Shown: positions 7,763 to 15,313, counted from the stretch's first letter. The stretch is DNA of 64,000 nucleotides from Pokkaliibacter sp. MBI-7 (GCF_029846635.1 NZ_JARVTG010000001.1:4179001-4243000), one strand, 5' to 3'. The notes: a model not told the origin generated them from the sequence alone. Translations and numbers: made by a program.

Positions 7763-8107
7763 ATGGCACCAAGTAGTAATTTTTAGCTTATAAACGGGCT
7801 GATAGCGCTTTCCAAGCCTGTATTTCAAAAATAGTTTAGTAATTTTACTAAAAAAACATTTGAAAGCCAGACTTGACGCTTGCCCCAAGTGGTCAAAAAC
7901 TGTTTCAGCGAGTATTATCCTTGCAGTTTTGTGTCATTTCGTTGTCCTCTGCGGGTACTTGTCAGCAAGAAGAATCGATTCAGCAATTGCGGGGTTTCAA
8001 CTCATCAACTTTACTGAATAGGTTTGAATTGCTGTGTATCAAGTTCCTTCGTGGTACAGAGTTAGTGGTACAGGCCGTTCAACACTTGTCTGCAGGTAAA
8101 GCCAAGC
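7763..8107. other. zwf/hexR divergent control region
   Basis: The 345 bases between zwf (minus) and hexR (plus) carry no gene that I can support. They hold the candidate HexR palindrome at 7835-7852. Inverted 8-mers CAGCAATT (7981-7988) and AATTGCTG (8027-8034) lie 38 bases apart. A 9-base direct repeat GTGGTACAG occurs at 8051-8059 and 8065-8073, just upstream of hexR. Confidence 0.5.
7835..7852. promoter_or_regulatory. candidate HexR operator
   Basis: TTTAGTAA-TT-TTACTAAA has perfect 8-base inverted arms. It resembles the HexR motif described for gammaproteobacteria (TGTAAT...ATTACA type) in its GTAAT/TTAC core, though the outer bases differ. It lies 73 bases upstream of zwf in the hexR-zwf divergent region, where HexR autorepression and zwf repression are expected. 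Specific assignment is inference. Confidence 0.5.
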
Positions 8108-8974
8108 ATGCACTCCCCGTACTTTTCCAATCTGCTGGAAGCCATCCGATCCAGATTGGAGTCTCTGAATCGCTCCGAGCGTAAGGTAGCTGAAGTCATA
8201 CTCAAAGATCCGCAGTCAGCGACGCGTGCCAGCATTGCCACACTGGCACAGGCGGCGGGTGTCAGCGAGCCAACGGTAAACCGCTTCTGTCGTAGTTTCA
8301 GCGCCAAAGGATTCCCCGATTTCAAGTTGCAACTGGCGCAAAGCCTGGCCAGTGGCACGCCTTATGTCGGGCAGAATGTAGAATCGGAAGACGGGCCGGA
8401 AGAGTATGTCAACAAAATCTTCGCAGCCACCGTACAGGCGCTTGAGCATACCCGACAGCGGCTGGACCCAACCATGATCAATAAGGCGGTGGATTACCTG
8501 ATCCAGGCCAAGCAGATCATGTTCTTTGGTCTGGGAGCATCTGGTCCTGTGGCATATGATGCACAGCATAAATTCTTCCGTTTCAACATTCCTGTTTCCG
8601 CCTATGACGATGTTCTGATGATGCGCATGGTGTCTTCTGCGGCTCATCGTGGGGATATGATCGTCATCATTTCCTATACAGGGCGTACTCGTGAGCTGGT
8701 AGAGATCGCCCAGATTGCGCGTGAAACAGGTGCAACGGTGCTGGGGATTACCACGCCTGACTCTCCCTTGGCCAAGCAGTGTACCCTGTCGTTACCGGTT
8801 TCACCGGATGAGAACACCGATATCTATATGCCGATGAGTTCTCGCATCGTGCATCTGGCGATGCTGGACGTACTTTCTACAGGGGTGATACTCCGCCGTG
8901 GTGTTGATTTCCATGCCCATCTGAAGAAGATCAAAGACAGTTTGAAAGATACTCGCTATCCCAGCGAAGACTAA
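8108..8974 (+). CDS. hexR: HexR transcriptional regulator (RpiR family)
   Basis: The 288-residue protein has an N-terminal RpiR-type helix-turn-helix (about residues 1-77, with ATLAQAAGVSEPTVNRFCRSFSAKGFPDFK) and a C-terminal SIS sugar-isomerase fold (about 120-260, with FGLGASGPVAYDAQHKF and IISYTGRTRELVE). In pseudomonads and related bacteria, HexR represses zwf-pgl-eda and is released by the pathway intermediate KDPG. Its position divergent from zwf fits that role. A hairpin at 8988-9012 follows. Confidence 0.94.
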   Translation: MHSPYFSNLLEAIRSRLESLNRSERKVAEVILKDPQSATRASIATLAQAAGVSEPTVNRFCRSFSAKGFPDFKLQLAQSLASGTPYVGQNVESEDGPEEYVNKIFAATVQALEHTRQRLDPTMINKAVDYLIQAKQIMFFGLGASGPVAYDAQHKFFRFNIPVSAYDDVLMMRMVSSAAHRGDMIVIISYTGRTRELVEIAQIARETGATVLGITTPDSPLAKQCTLSLPVSPDENTDIYMPMSSRIVHLAMLDVLSTGVILRRGVDFHAHLKKIKDSLKDTRYPSED

Positions 8975-8987
8975 TTCCTCCTGCTCT

Positions 8988-9012
8988 CAGCCCTTGGTAA
9001 CCGCAAGGGCTG
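8988..9012 (+). terminator. hairpin between convergent hexR and glrR
   Basis: CAGCCCTTG (8988-8996) and CAAGGGCTG (9004-9012) form a perfect 9-base stem with a 7-base loop, shortly after the hexR stop. The following bases, ATGTTCCTTGTTTT, are a weak U-tract. It probably ends hexR and may also serve glrR. Confidence 0.6.
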
Positions 9013-9038
9013 ATGTTCCTTGTTTTCTGCTTCCCTGA

Positions 9039-10403
9039 CTAGTCCGGCAATGGCTGATGCTGGCTTCCGCCCGGCTTGAAGTCGGCAGGCTCCAGATCAT
9101 GACGTGCCAGTAGTTTGTAGAAGTCCGTGCGATTGCGTTGTGCAATTTTGGCAGCCTGGCTGGCCGAGCCTTCGGTCAGCTTCAGCACTTTGATGAGATA
9201 GTTACGCTCGAACTGATTTCTTGCCTCAATGAATGAAGGAAAACTCTCGGCCTGTTCGGCTAACGCCTGAGAAACCAGCCCCTCGGTAATCATCGGTGTA
9301 GAGGTCAGGGCGACGCACTGTTCAACGACATTGACCAGCTGCCGTACGTTGCCGGGCCAGGAGGCACAGCTCAACAGGGCCAGGGCGTCGGGAGAGAAGC
9401 CTTTGACGTAACTTCTGTGGCCGCTGGCTGCTCGTTGCAGCAGGTAGCGTGCAAGTAACGGGATGTCCTCTGCTCGCTCACGTAGTGATGGCAGACGCAG
9501 ATTGACGACATTGAGCCGATAGAACAGGTCTTCGCGAAACTCCTTGGCTTCAATGGCTGCCTTGAGGTTGCGATGAGTGGCAGACACTATGCGGACGTCT
9601 ATATCGACGGCCTTGGTGCTGCCCAGCGGGCGGATTTGCCGTTCCTGCAGGGCGCGAAGCAGTTTGACCTGCAGCGGATAGGGCATGTCGCCTATTTCAT
9701 CCAGAAAAAGCGTGCCACCATGAGCGGCCTGAAACAGCCCTTCATGATGGGTAACGGCACCAGTAAAGGCGCCCTTCACGTGGCCGAAGAGCTCCGACTC
9801 CAGCAATTGTTCAGGTAAGGCACCGCAGTTGATCGCGATGAAGGGTTTCTTGTTGCGGGGGCTGGCCAGATGAATGGCTTGCGCCATCAACTCCTTTCCG
9901 GTGCCGCTGGCGCCACTGACCAAAATACTGACATCTGCCTCTGCTACCCGTTTTGCCTGCTCCAGCAGTGTTTCCATCAGTGGACTTTGTGTGATGATGG
10001 CTGCGCGCCAGGTTTCGCTGGCGTCGGGGGTGCTGTAATGGGAGCAGGCTTTCTCAAGGGTTTCCAGCAGGGCGTTCTTATCAATGGGTTTGGTCAGGAA
10101 GCTGAATACGCCTTGCTGGGTTGCACTGACAGCCTCTGGAATGGAACCATGGGCGGTCAATAATATTACGGGAAGCGTGGGGTGGCGTTTTTGAATATGG
10201 CCAAACAGGGTCAGGCCATCCATCTCATCCATCTTCAGATCGGAAATTACCACCTGTGGATGGCGGCTTTCAATCAGCCCCATGACCTCCGTAGGGTGCT
10301 CGGTGCTGATCACCTCGTAGCCACTGGCATTAAGGCGCATTGTGAGCAGCTTAAGCAGGCTGGGGTCGTCGTCGACGAGAAGTATTGGTCCGTTCAGGCT
10401 CAT
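9039..10403 (-). CDS. glrR: sigma54-dependent response regulator GlrR
   Basis: The 454-residue protein has a receiver domain (residues 1-125, with DDD, phospho-Asp in VISDLKMDEMDG, Lys in LTKP), an AAA+ sigma54-activator domain (about 140-370, with Walker A GASGTGKE, the GAFTGA loop and Walker B LFLDEIGD) and a C-terminal Fis-type helix-turn-helix ending in AQRNRTDFYKLL. Sequence and gene order glrK-qseG-glrR match enterobacterial GlrR (YfhA/QseF), which activates sigma54 promoters such as glmY. Candidate binding sites and a sigma54 promoter lie upstream in the same locus at 13890-14138. Confidence 0.94.
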   Translation of the reverse strand: MSLNGPILLVDDDPSLLKLLTMRLNASGYEVISTEHPTEVMGLIESRHPQVVISDLKMDEMDGLTLFGHIQKRHPTLPVILLTAHGSIPEAVSATQQGVFSFLTKPIDKNALLETLEKACSHYSTPDASETWRAAIITQSPLMETLLEQAKRVAEADVSILVSGASGTGKELMAQAIHLASPRNKKPFIAINCGALPEQLLESELFGHVKGAFTGAVTHHEGLFQAAHGGTLFLDEIGDMPYPLQVKLLRALQERQIRPLGSTKAVDIDVRIVSATHRNLKAAIEAKEFREDLFYRLNVVNLRLPSLRERAEDIPLLARYLLQRAASGHRSYVKGFSPDALALLSCASWPGNVRQLVNVVEQCVALTSTPMITEGLVSQALAEQAESFPSFIEARNQFERNYLIKVLKLTEGSASQAAKIAQRNRTDFYKLLARHDLEPADFKPGGSQHQPLPD

Positions 10404-10444
10404 GAGTTAAGTGTCGAAATTAAGTAGGGTTATGGCGCGGGCTG

Positions 10445-10987
10445 TCAGGGCTTGGTATTGCCACTGCCAACGGCTTCATTGGGAGCCAGTTTTTCCTCGA
10501 TTGCAGTAAGGGCTTTGATCTTGCCTTCAAGGTCCGATATCTGGCTTTGCAGCTGATCATTATTTTTCTGGCTCTTTTGCAGCATTCTGATCAATGCAAG
10601 CTGCTGCTGATTACTCTCGCTCATCAGATTCAGCAGGCTGCGGCTGTCATAGCTCAGATTCGGGGGCAGCTTTTGCATCAGACCAGCGACCTTTTGCCGC
10701 TGTTCCAGCGTAGCATCCGTTGACGTGTAGGCAACAACCGCCAGTACAGGCGCTGGCCAGGGCTGTTTCTGGCCCTGTTTCTTTAACCAGCGCTCTCTTT
10801 CGACATATGTCATTACATTGAGCTGGCGCTGAATGTGCAGCAGTTGCTGTACTTCCTGTGCTGCACAGCTGCTCCCAGCGCCGCTTAATCGACAGCCACT
10901 ACCACTACTGGCCGTTTTTTGTTGCATGGTCTGGCACCCACCAAGCACAAGTATGCTCAGTACCAGAGGGATGGCTTTGTTAATCAT
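10445..10987 (-). CDS. qseG: QseG-like lipoprotein
   Basis: The 180-residue protein begins with a lipoprotein signal peptide ending in the lipobox LGGC, with Cys18 as the lipidation site. The rest is polar and helical, with a likely coiled coil near residues 125-165 (SQKNNDQLQSQISDLEGKI). Position between glrK and glrR and overall character match QseG (YfhG), the outer-membrane lipoprotein that modulates the kinase in enterobacteria. Sequence similarity is modest, so the assignment leans on context. Confidence 0.75.
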   Translation of the reverse strand: MINKAIPLVLSILVLGGCQTMQQKTASSGSGCRLSGAGSSCAAQEVQQLLHIQRQLNVMTYVERERWLKKQGQKQPWPAPVLAVVAYTSTDATLEQRQKVAGLMQKLPPNLSYDSRSLLNLMSESNQQQLALIRMLQKSQKNNDQLQSQISDLEGKIKALTAIEEKLAPNEAVGSGNTKP

Positions 10988-11046
10988 GGTCTAGTCCATT
11001 GCTGGGCTGAGTCCGAGAGGAGCGGCCGCAGGGCCGGTCAGGAAGA

Positions 11047-12543
11047 TTACACCGCGAGGTGTTCAGACTCTGGCAGTTCGATACGGAAGCATACATCAAA
11101 GCCATGGAGGTCGTGCAAGGTAAGACTGCCGCCATGGGCTTCTATGCAGTCTCTGGCGACACTCAAACCGATTCCAGAGCCTTTCAACGGCCCCAGACGT
11201 TGAGACTGTCCCTGATAGAAGGGTTCAAAGATACGAGCTCGTTCCGCAGCAACTATGGCCTGACCGGTATTGGCGACGTCAATGATCAGCCGGTTGTTGA
11301 TTGTTTGCCAGGCAACCAATATCTGACCTTCCCGTGCGCCATAGTTGATGGCATTGGAAATCAGATTGTCGAGGCAGCGTTGCAACTTGTGCCGGTCGGC
11401 TGGCCAGCTCAGAGCATCGCCCTGGGTTTGCAGGTGGATCTGCTTCTGTTGCACGCTCAGCTGATGCAGTGTGACTACTTCCTTGATGAGAGTGGGCAGT
11501 TCACACGCACTCACTGCCATTGGCAAATTCTGATGGAGCATGTTGTAGTCCAGCAGTTGCTCTATCAGACGCTGTAGTTGCTGGCTGTTATATTGCATCA
11601 GCTCCACAACCTCTTGCTGCGAGGTGTTGAGCTCTCCCAGTACACCTTCCCCCAATAGATCAGCGCCTTCACGCAGGCTGGCAAGCGGCGTTTTGAGTTC
11701 GTGTGACATGTGCCGCAGAAATTGCTTTTTCTGCTGTTCGAGGGATGCAAGTTGTTGATCCAGCCAGTGCAGTTTGCCGCCAAGATTAGCCAGCTCTGCC
11801 GGGCCTCCAATCCGATTGGAAGGAAGGGCCTTACCTTCTCCCAGCAGTGTGATCATTTTCTCCAGACGGCGAACGGGGCGGGTAATGACCAGACCACTCA
11901 TGATCATCAGCACCAGACTGAGAGCGAGCAGAAGGGTTGAGGAAAGCAACAGGTGAGTCCGGGTGTCTTCATTAAAGTGGTTAAGCTCATCGAGACGCTG
12001 ATTAACCAGTTTATCCACGCTGTCGCGTAGCTGTTCAGTCTTGTTATCAATCTGGGTCAAGACAGTATCAAGCTCGTTGGCAGTATCCTGGCCACTCACA
12101 AGGTCAGGCAATGGGACAAGCAGTTGTTCCAGCTCCTGGTACAAGCCACCAATATCTGCCTGCTGATGTTGTAGCTCCAGCAAGTTTCTGAAACGGTCCA
12201 GTTGTTGTGAAAACAAGGTGTGCAGGCTGTCGGCTCGGACGACCTGGAACTGTCGTGCCGTGCGCTCCAGTTCGATGGAGAGGCTGACCAGTTGTTGACC
12301 CCTTTGAGTCGTCGACAGTGCTTCCTGACTGTACTGCTGCATCCGACTGGCAACAGTGTCTAATGAGTGGGTGGTTTCATAGATCAGGTACAGGAGAGGT
12401 GCTGTAACCAGTACAAAACCCAGCAACACGAGCTGGAGTAGTGTTCTCGGGCGCCAGTGACGGCTAACAGTGGACGTGGCAGGCATCGAGGGGCGAAAGC
12501 TCACTGTGAGGAGGCGGGGAGGATGCCTTAGCTTAGTCAGCAT
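11047..12543 (-). CDS. glrK: sensor histidine kinase GlrK
   Basis: The 498-residue kinase has a first membrane helix (about residues 33-55), a helical periplasmic domain, a second membrane helix (about 198-220), a HAMP-like linker, a dimerisation domain with the phospho-acceptor His in FLRHMSHELKTPL (near residue 280) and an ATPase domain with NLISNAINYG and GSGIGLSVARD. It is the cognate kinase for GlrR. An ATG at 12486 is an alternative start with no better ribosome site. An EF-hand gene ends 62 bases upstream on the same strand, so cotranscription is possible. Confidence 0.92.
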   Translation of the reverse strand: MLTKLRHPPRLLTVSFRPSMPATSTVSRHWRPRTLLQLVLLGFVLVTAPLLYLIYETTHSLDTVASRMQQYSQEALSTTQRGQQLVSLSIELERTARQFQVVRADSLHTLFSQQLDRFRNLLELQHQQADIGGLYQELEQLLVPLPDLVSGQDTANELDTVLTQIDNKTEQLRDSVDKLVNQRLDELNHFNEDTRTHLLLSSTLLLALSLVLMIMSGLVITRPVRRLEKMITLLGEGKALPSNRIGGPAELANLGGKLHWLDQQLASLEQQKKQFLRHMSHELKTPLASLREGADLLGEGVLGELNTSQQEVVELMQYNSQQLQRLIEQLLDYNMLHQNLPMAVSACELPTLIKEVVTLHQLSVQQKQIHLQTQGDALSWPADRHKLQRCLDNLISNAINYGAREGQILVAWQTINNRLIIDVANTGQAIVAAERARIFEPFYQGQSQRLGPLKGSGIGLSVARDCIEAHGGSLTLHDLHGFDVCFRIELPESEHLAV

Positions 12544-12605
12544 GATGAAAATAACAATGTTCAGTTAAGATCGTGGCTCATACCCGTAAGGAGTACGAAG
12601 CGGTC

Positions 12606-12824
12606 TTAACTTTGAAAATTTGCAAACTCTTCAGCACTCAAAACACCGTCTTGATTCACATCCAGCTCGGCGAATTGGAGGCTGAGGGCTTCGTTGATTT
12701 GGGCCTCGCTGACACTGATGGTTCCGTTCTGGTCTTCATCGACCTGATTGAATGCCTCGTTTCCAAGGGCATTAGCCGTACCGGAAACCACCAGACACAA
12801 GGCTAGCAGACTGATTTTCTTCAT
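12606..12824 (-). CDS. secreted two-EF-hand protein
   Basis: The 72-residue precursor has a signal peptide (about residues 1-20, MKKISLLALCLVVSGTANA) followed by a compact EF-hand pair. Loop 1, DEDQNGTISVSE, and loop 2, DVNQDGVLSAEE, both have the canonical ligands at positions 1, 3, 5 and 12 and Gly at position 6. It is therefore a likely periplasmic calcium-binding protein. AAGGAC lies upstream of the ATG. It stands directly before glrK on the same strand, which suggests, but does not prove, a link to GlrK signalling. Confidence 0.85.
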   Translation of the reverse strand: MKKISLLALCLVVSGTANALGNEAFNQVDEDQNGTISVSEAQINEALSLQFAELDVNQDGVLSAEEFANFQS

Positions 12825-12854
12825 CTGTGCAGGGTCCTTTCGCTGAGGTTCTAC

Positions 12855-13385
12855 TGCTTTCTGTCACGACCTTCAGGAGTCGTAATACATGACAAAAAGG
12901 CAACCCGGCCATACGTAATGCATTTTCATCCTGAAGGGGAAAGCAATACGCATTGCGGCCGGACACCTTGCTGGAGATGCCAACCAGCCTCTGTCCATAG
13001 CGGCTGGTCTGATCCTTCTTGGATCTCTACATCCTTGACGCGGTCATCCTGACCTGTTCGTCCGTGAACTGCTGGTGATGTTGGATGACTATCACCTCCT
13101 GCTTGCAACTGGCTTTGCTTCCCTGACAAAAACCAGTGCCGGCAATCCATTGCTTTGAGCTCCTTTATTGGAAATGCCTGTCCTTTTCCTCACCTCATGC
13201 AGAGGCTCTGCATCCTGCATCCAGACGTAGCAAATACGTTAGCACTACGATGAGCTTGTCTCTCCCTGTTGGCGTCCTCAACAATCGTAGGTCAGGTATC
13301 ATCCTTGTTGAGCTTCCTGCCTGGTCCCACAATCCTGTGGGATCATTTGACTCTCCAGCCAACCCTGGCTGGATGAATTGTCAAA
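12855..13385. other. hairpin-rich spacer between EF-hand genes
   Basis: This stretch has no credible gene but unusually many inverted repeats. The clearest are CCGGC...CGTAATGC with GCATTGCG-GCCGG (12905-12962), ACCAGCC/GGCTGGT (12983-13008), ATGCAGA-GGC-TCTGCAT (13197-13213), TCCCACA-ATCC-TGTGGGA (13325-13342) and CCAGCCA-ACCC-TGGCTGG (13355-13372). The last lies inside TTTGAC/GTCAAA. Several 5-6 base stems fall between them. No obvious U-tracts follow. It may be structured RNA, leader sequence or repeat debris. Confidence 0.5.
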
Positions 13386-13397
13386 ACACTTATGTGC

Positions 13398-13670
13398 TCA
13401 AGACCGAAGCTGCTTGAGTTGCTTAAACTCACTAAGGTCCAGCGTTTTACTGTTGTTTTTGTCCAGTTGTGAGAACGCTGCTTTCAGACCCGGCAGCTGT
13501 GCAGCCTCTGCAGGTTGTAACTGTTCATCATAATTGCTATCCAGCTGGTCAAAGAGATCCTCAATCACAGTGCTGGCATCTGACTGACGAAACGGTATTA
13601 ACAGAAGCAGCAGTGCGACCAAGACCACCAAATGGATACCAACACCTGTATAAATACCTGTGCGTGTCAT
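13398..13670 (-). CDS. membrane-anchored EF-hand protein
   Basis: From the ATG at 13670 the product has 90 residues: a short cytoplasmic start, one membrane helix (about residues 8-27, rich in Val and Leu) and a periplasmic EF-hand pair. The loops DSNYDEQLQPAE and DKNNSKTLDLSE keep ligands at 1, 3, 5 and 12 but lack the usual Gly at 6, so affinity may be low. The frame stays open to 13880; an ATG at 13772 would add 34 polar residues. No start has a strong ribosome site. The gene follows a sigma54-like promoter and a structured segment. Confidence 0.7.
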   Translation of the reverse strand: MTRTGIYTGVGIHLVVLVALLLLLIPFRQSDASTVIEDLFDQLDSNYDEQLQPAEAAQLPGLKAAFSQLDKNNSKTLDLSEFKQLKQLRS

Positions 13671-13784
13671 GGCGCGGTTCTCACGTTCTTTCAAATGTTC
13701 ATTGCTTGTCACGCTCTTGCCAGCTCGCTCAGAGCTGGAGCTACTTTCGTATAAGTGCTCGACAACAGGCATGATCGCAGAATG

Positions 13785-13881
13785 TGTGACGCTGCTGGAC
13801 AAGAAGACTTCCGGGGTGGCTGTGGCAGTCGGTTTAGGATGAAGCCTTCTTGCCCAGCACCGCATTTGCGGTTGCGTCACA
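13785..13881 (-). ncRNA. long-stem RNA element, unknown family
   Basis: Read on the minus strand, an 8-base outer stem (13874-13881 with 13785-13792) leads into a 19-base inner stem (13841-13859 with 13793-13811) and a 29-base loop. The inner arms, in minus-strand order, are TGCTGGGCAAGAAGGCTTC and GAAGTCTTCTTGTCCAGCA. A 14-base bulge on the 5' side can form a mini-hairpin, ACCGC-AAAT-GCGGT. The two non-Watson-Crick pairs are G-U only on the minus strand, which favours minus-strand RNA. The 5' edge coincides with the start predicted from the sigma54-like promoter. It may be a free small RNA or the leader of the EF-hand gene. Confidence 0.6.
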
Positions 13882-13889
13882 GAGTATAT

Positions 13890-13905
13890 ATCAAACCCCG
13901 TGCCA
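13890..13905 (-). promoter_or_regulatory. sigma54-like promoter
   Basis: On the minus strand TGGCACG (13905-13899), four bases, then TTGA (13894-13891) gives the -24/-12 layout with exactly ten bases between GG and GA. The -24 element is perfect; the -12 has A in place of C. Predicted start is about 13879-13881. Two TGTC-N10-GACA sites lie about 100 and 220 bases upstream, a normal enhancer distance, separated from the promoter by an A/T-rich stretch. Confidence 0.65.
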
Positions 13906-14000
13906 TCTTTTTAAAAATCATTTAAAAACAATGGTTTAGTTGATTTTTTTCGTGTGAGTTAAGAGAAGAGGGAAATTTTCCCCCTGGATAGGTATGAAAG

Positions 14001-14018
14001 TGTCGCTAAATAGAGACA
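14001..14018. promoter_or_regulatory. candidate GlrR site A
   Basis: TGTCGCTAAATAGAGACA fits TGTC-N10-GACA, which I recall as the reported GlrR motif upstream of glmY in enterobacteria. It is flanked by AAAG on the left. A second copy at 14121-14138 also follows AAAG and shares internal bases, so this is a repeated operator rather than a chance match. Confidence 0.65.
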
Positions 14019-14053
14019 TCTTTAACTGAGGGATGCTGATGATTTCAGTCCGT

Positions 14054-14085
14054 AGCAACAACGACAAGGTTTTGCCGTTGTTGCT
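14054..14085. other. 10-base inverted repeat between the two candidate GlrR sites
   Basis: AGCAACAACG (14054-14063) and CGTTGTTGCT (14076-14085) are perfect inverted arms around a 12-base loop. No U-tract follows on either strand. It lies nearly midway between sites A and B and could be a DNA-binding site or an RNA hairpin of an rsmC leader. Confidence 0.5.
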
Positions 14086-14120
14086 GATTTGCGACGACCA
14101 GTAGTTTCAGCCATTTAAAG

Positions 14121-14138
14121 TGTCATTAATTGGCGACA
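14121..14138. promoter_or_regulatory. candidate GlrR site B
   Basis: TGTCATTAATTGGCGACA fits TGTC-N10-GACA and, like site A, follows AAAG. Reversed, it reads TGTCGCCAATTAATGACA, aligning closely with site A (TGTCGCTAAATAGAGACA). It is about 135 bases upstream of rsmC and about 240 bases upstream of the predicted minus-strand start. Confidence 0.65.
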
Positions 14139-14272
14139 CGCAGCTAAAAGCGACTAGTCATAAATTCAGCACATGCAAGGTATCGCCGTTATACTGCTCA
14201 GGCAGCGGGTGAGGTTATTTTGATGGACGTCACCAGCTGTCAATTAAGCTATCCCCGTTGACAGGAAACTGA

Positions 14273-15313
14273 ATGAACTCAGCTGCAAGTACCTGGTTGC
14301 CCGTGAGCCAGGTTATCTCTCGCAATCTTTCTGTATTCGAAGCGTCATCATCACTGCTGGTGGTCAATGCTCCAGAGATAGGAGTATGGCAACCATGGAG
14401 CGCAGATACGGTTCTGCATTTTTTCTCGCAGGATTTTCGCGTTCATAGCGAATTGCAGCAGGCAGGCTTTCAAAGCCATTTTGCTGCTGTTGCTAATGAG
14501 CTGCCAGACAATGCTGATGTTTTGTTGTACTGGCCCAAGTCAAAAGAGCTGGCACGTATGCTATTGAGCATGCTGTTAAGTCACATGGATGCCGGACGGC
14601 AGCTCTGGATCGTGGGAGAACATCAGGAAGGCGTGAAAAGTGCGGCCAAGATTCTCCTTGAGGACCATGAAATCGAACTAAGTAAACTGGACAACGCGCG
14701 ACGCTGTACTCTATACAGAGTAACAGTGGATCGGGCGTTTCCTGTTTTTGATATCGAGAGTTGGTTGCATTATTCAAGTGTTGTCCTGGACGACACCGAA
14801 TTGCAGGTTGTAAGTCTACCGGGCGTATTCAGTCTTGGTGAATTAGACGAGGGTACAGCGTTATTACTGCCGAATATGAAGTTGCCAGAGCAAGGTCGTG
14901 TTCTGGACTTTGGCTGCGGAGCAGGCATTATTGGGGCAGTTGCAAAACGACGAAATCCGCAGCTGGACATCGAATTAATTGATGTGAGTGCCTTGGCATT
15001 GGAAAGCGCCAGGCGCACACTGGCTCAAAATGGCATAGAAGCGCTGGTGTATCCGAGTAATGCGTGGTCGGATATCGAAGGGCGATTCAAGGTGGTACTG
15101 AGTAATCCGCCGTTTCACACGGGAATCAAGACGGATTATCGTGCAGTGACCGAGCTGATTGCGCAGGCTCGAAAAAAGATCGTGTATGACGGCTGGCTTG
15201 AAGTGGTCGCCAACGCGCATCTTCCCTATGAAGGATGGTTGCAGGAGCAGTTCAAGCGTGTTGCCGTTGTGGCTGAAACAACGAAGTTCAAGGTGTATTC
15301 AGCCAGGGGGTAA
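14273..15313 (+). CDS. rsmC: 16S rRNA m2G1207 methyltransferase
   Basis: The 346-residue enzyme methylates guanosine 1207 of 16S rRNA using S-adenosylmethionine. It has the RsmC layout: a degenerate N-terminal methyltransferase-like domain (with VLLYWPKSKE) and an active C-terminal domain with SAM-binding VLDFGCGAGIIGAVAKR near residue 208 and catalytic motif VLSNPPFHTG near residue 275. AGGAAACTGA before the ATG supports the start. Length matches E. coli RsmC (343). Confidence 0.93.
   Translation: MNSAASTWLPVSQVISRNLSVFEASSSLLVVNAPEIGVWQPWSADTVLHFFSQDFRVHSELQQAGFQSHFAAVANELPDNADVLLYWPKSKELARMLLSMLLSHMDAGRQLWIVGEHQEGVKSAAKILLEDHEIELSKLDNARRCTLYRVTVDRAFPVFDIESWLHYSSVVLDDTELQVVSLPGVFSLGELDEGTALLLPNMKLPEQGRVLDFGCGAGIIGAVAKRRNPQLDIELIDVSALALESARRTLAQNGIEALVYPSNAWSDIEGRFKVVLSNPPFHTGIKTDYRAVTELIAQARKKIVYDGWLEVVANAHLPYEGWLQEQFKRVAVVAETTKFKVYSARG

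Noticed and set aside
12926..13150. 74-codon minus-strand frame in the EF-hand spacer
   Set aside because: No recognisable family, no ribosome site, and it is interrupted by strong inverted repeats that better explain the sequence.
13136..13417. 93-codon plus-strand frame in the EF-hand spacer
   Set aside because: It overlaps the antisense of the EF-hand gene, has no ribosome site, and its composition looks random across the hairpins.
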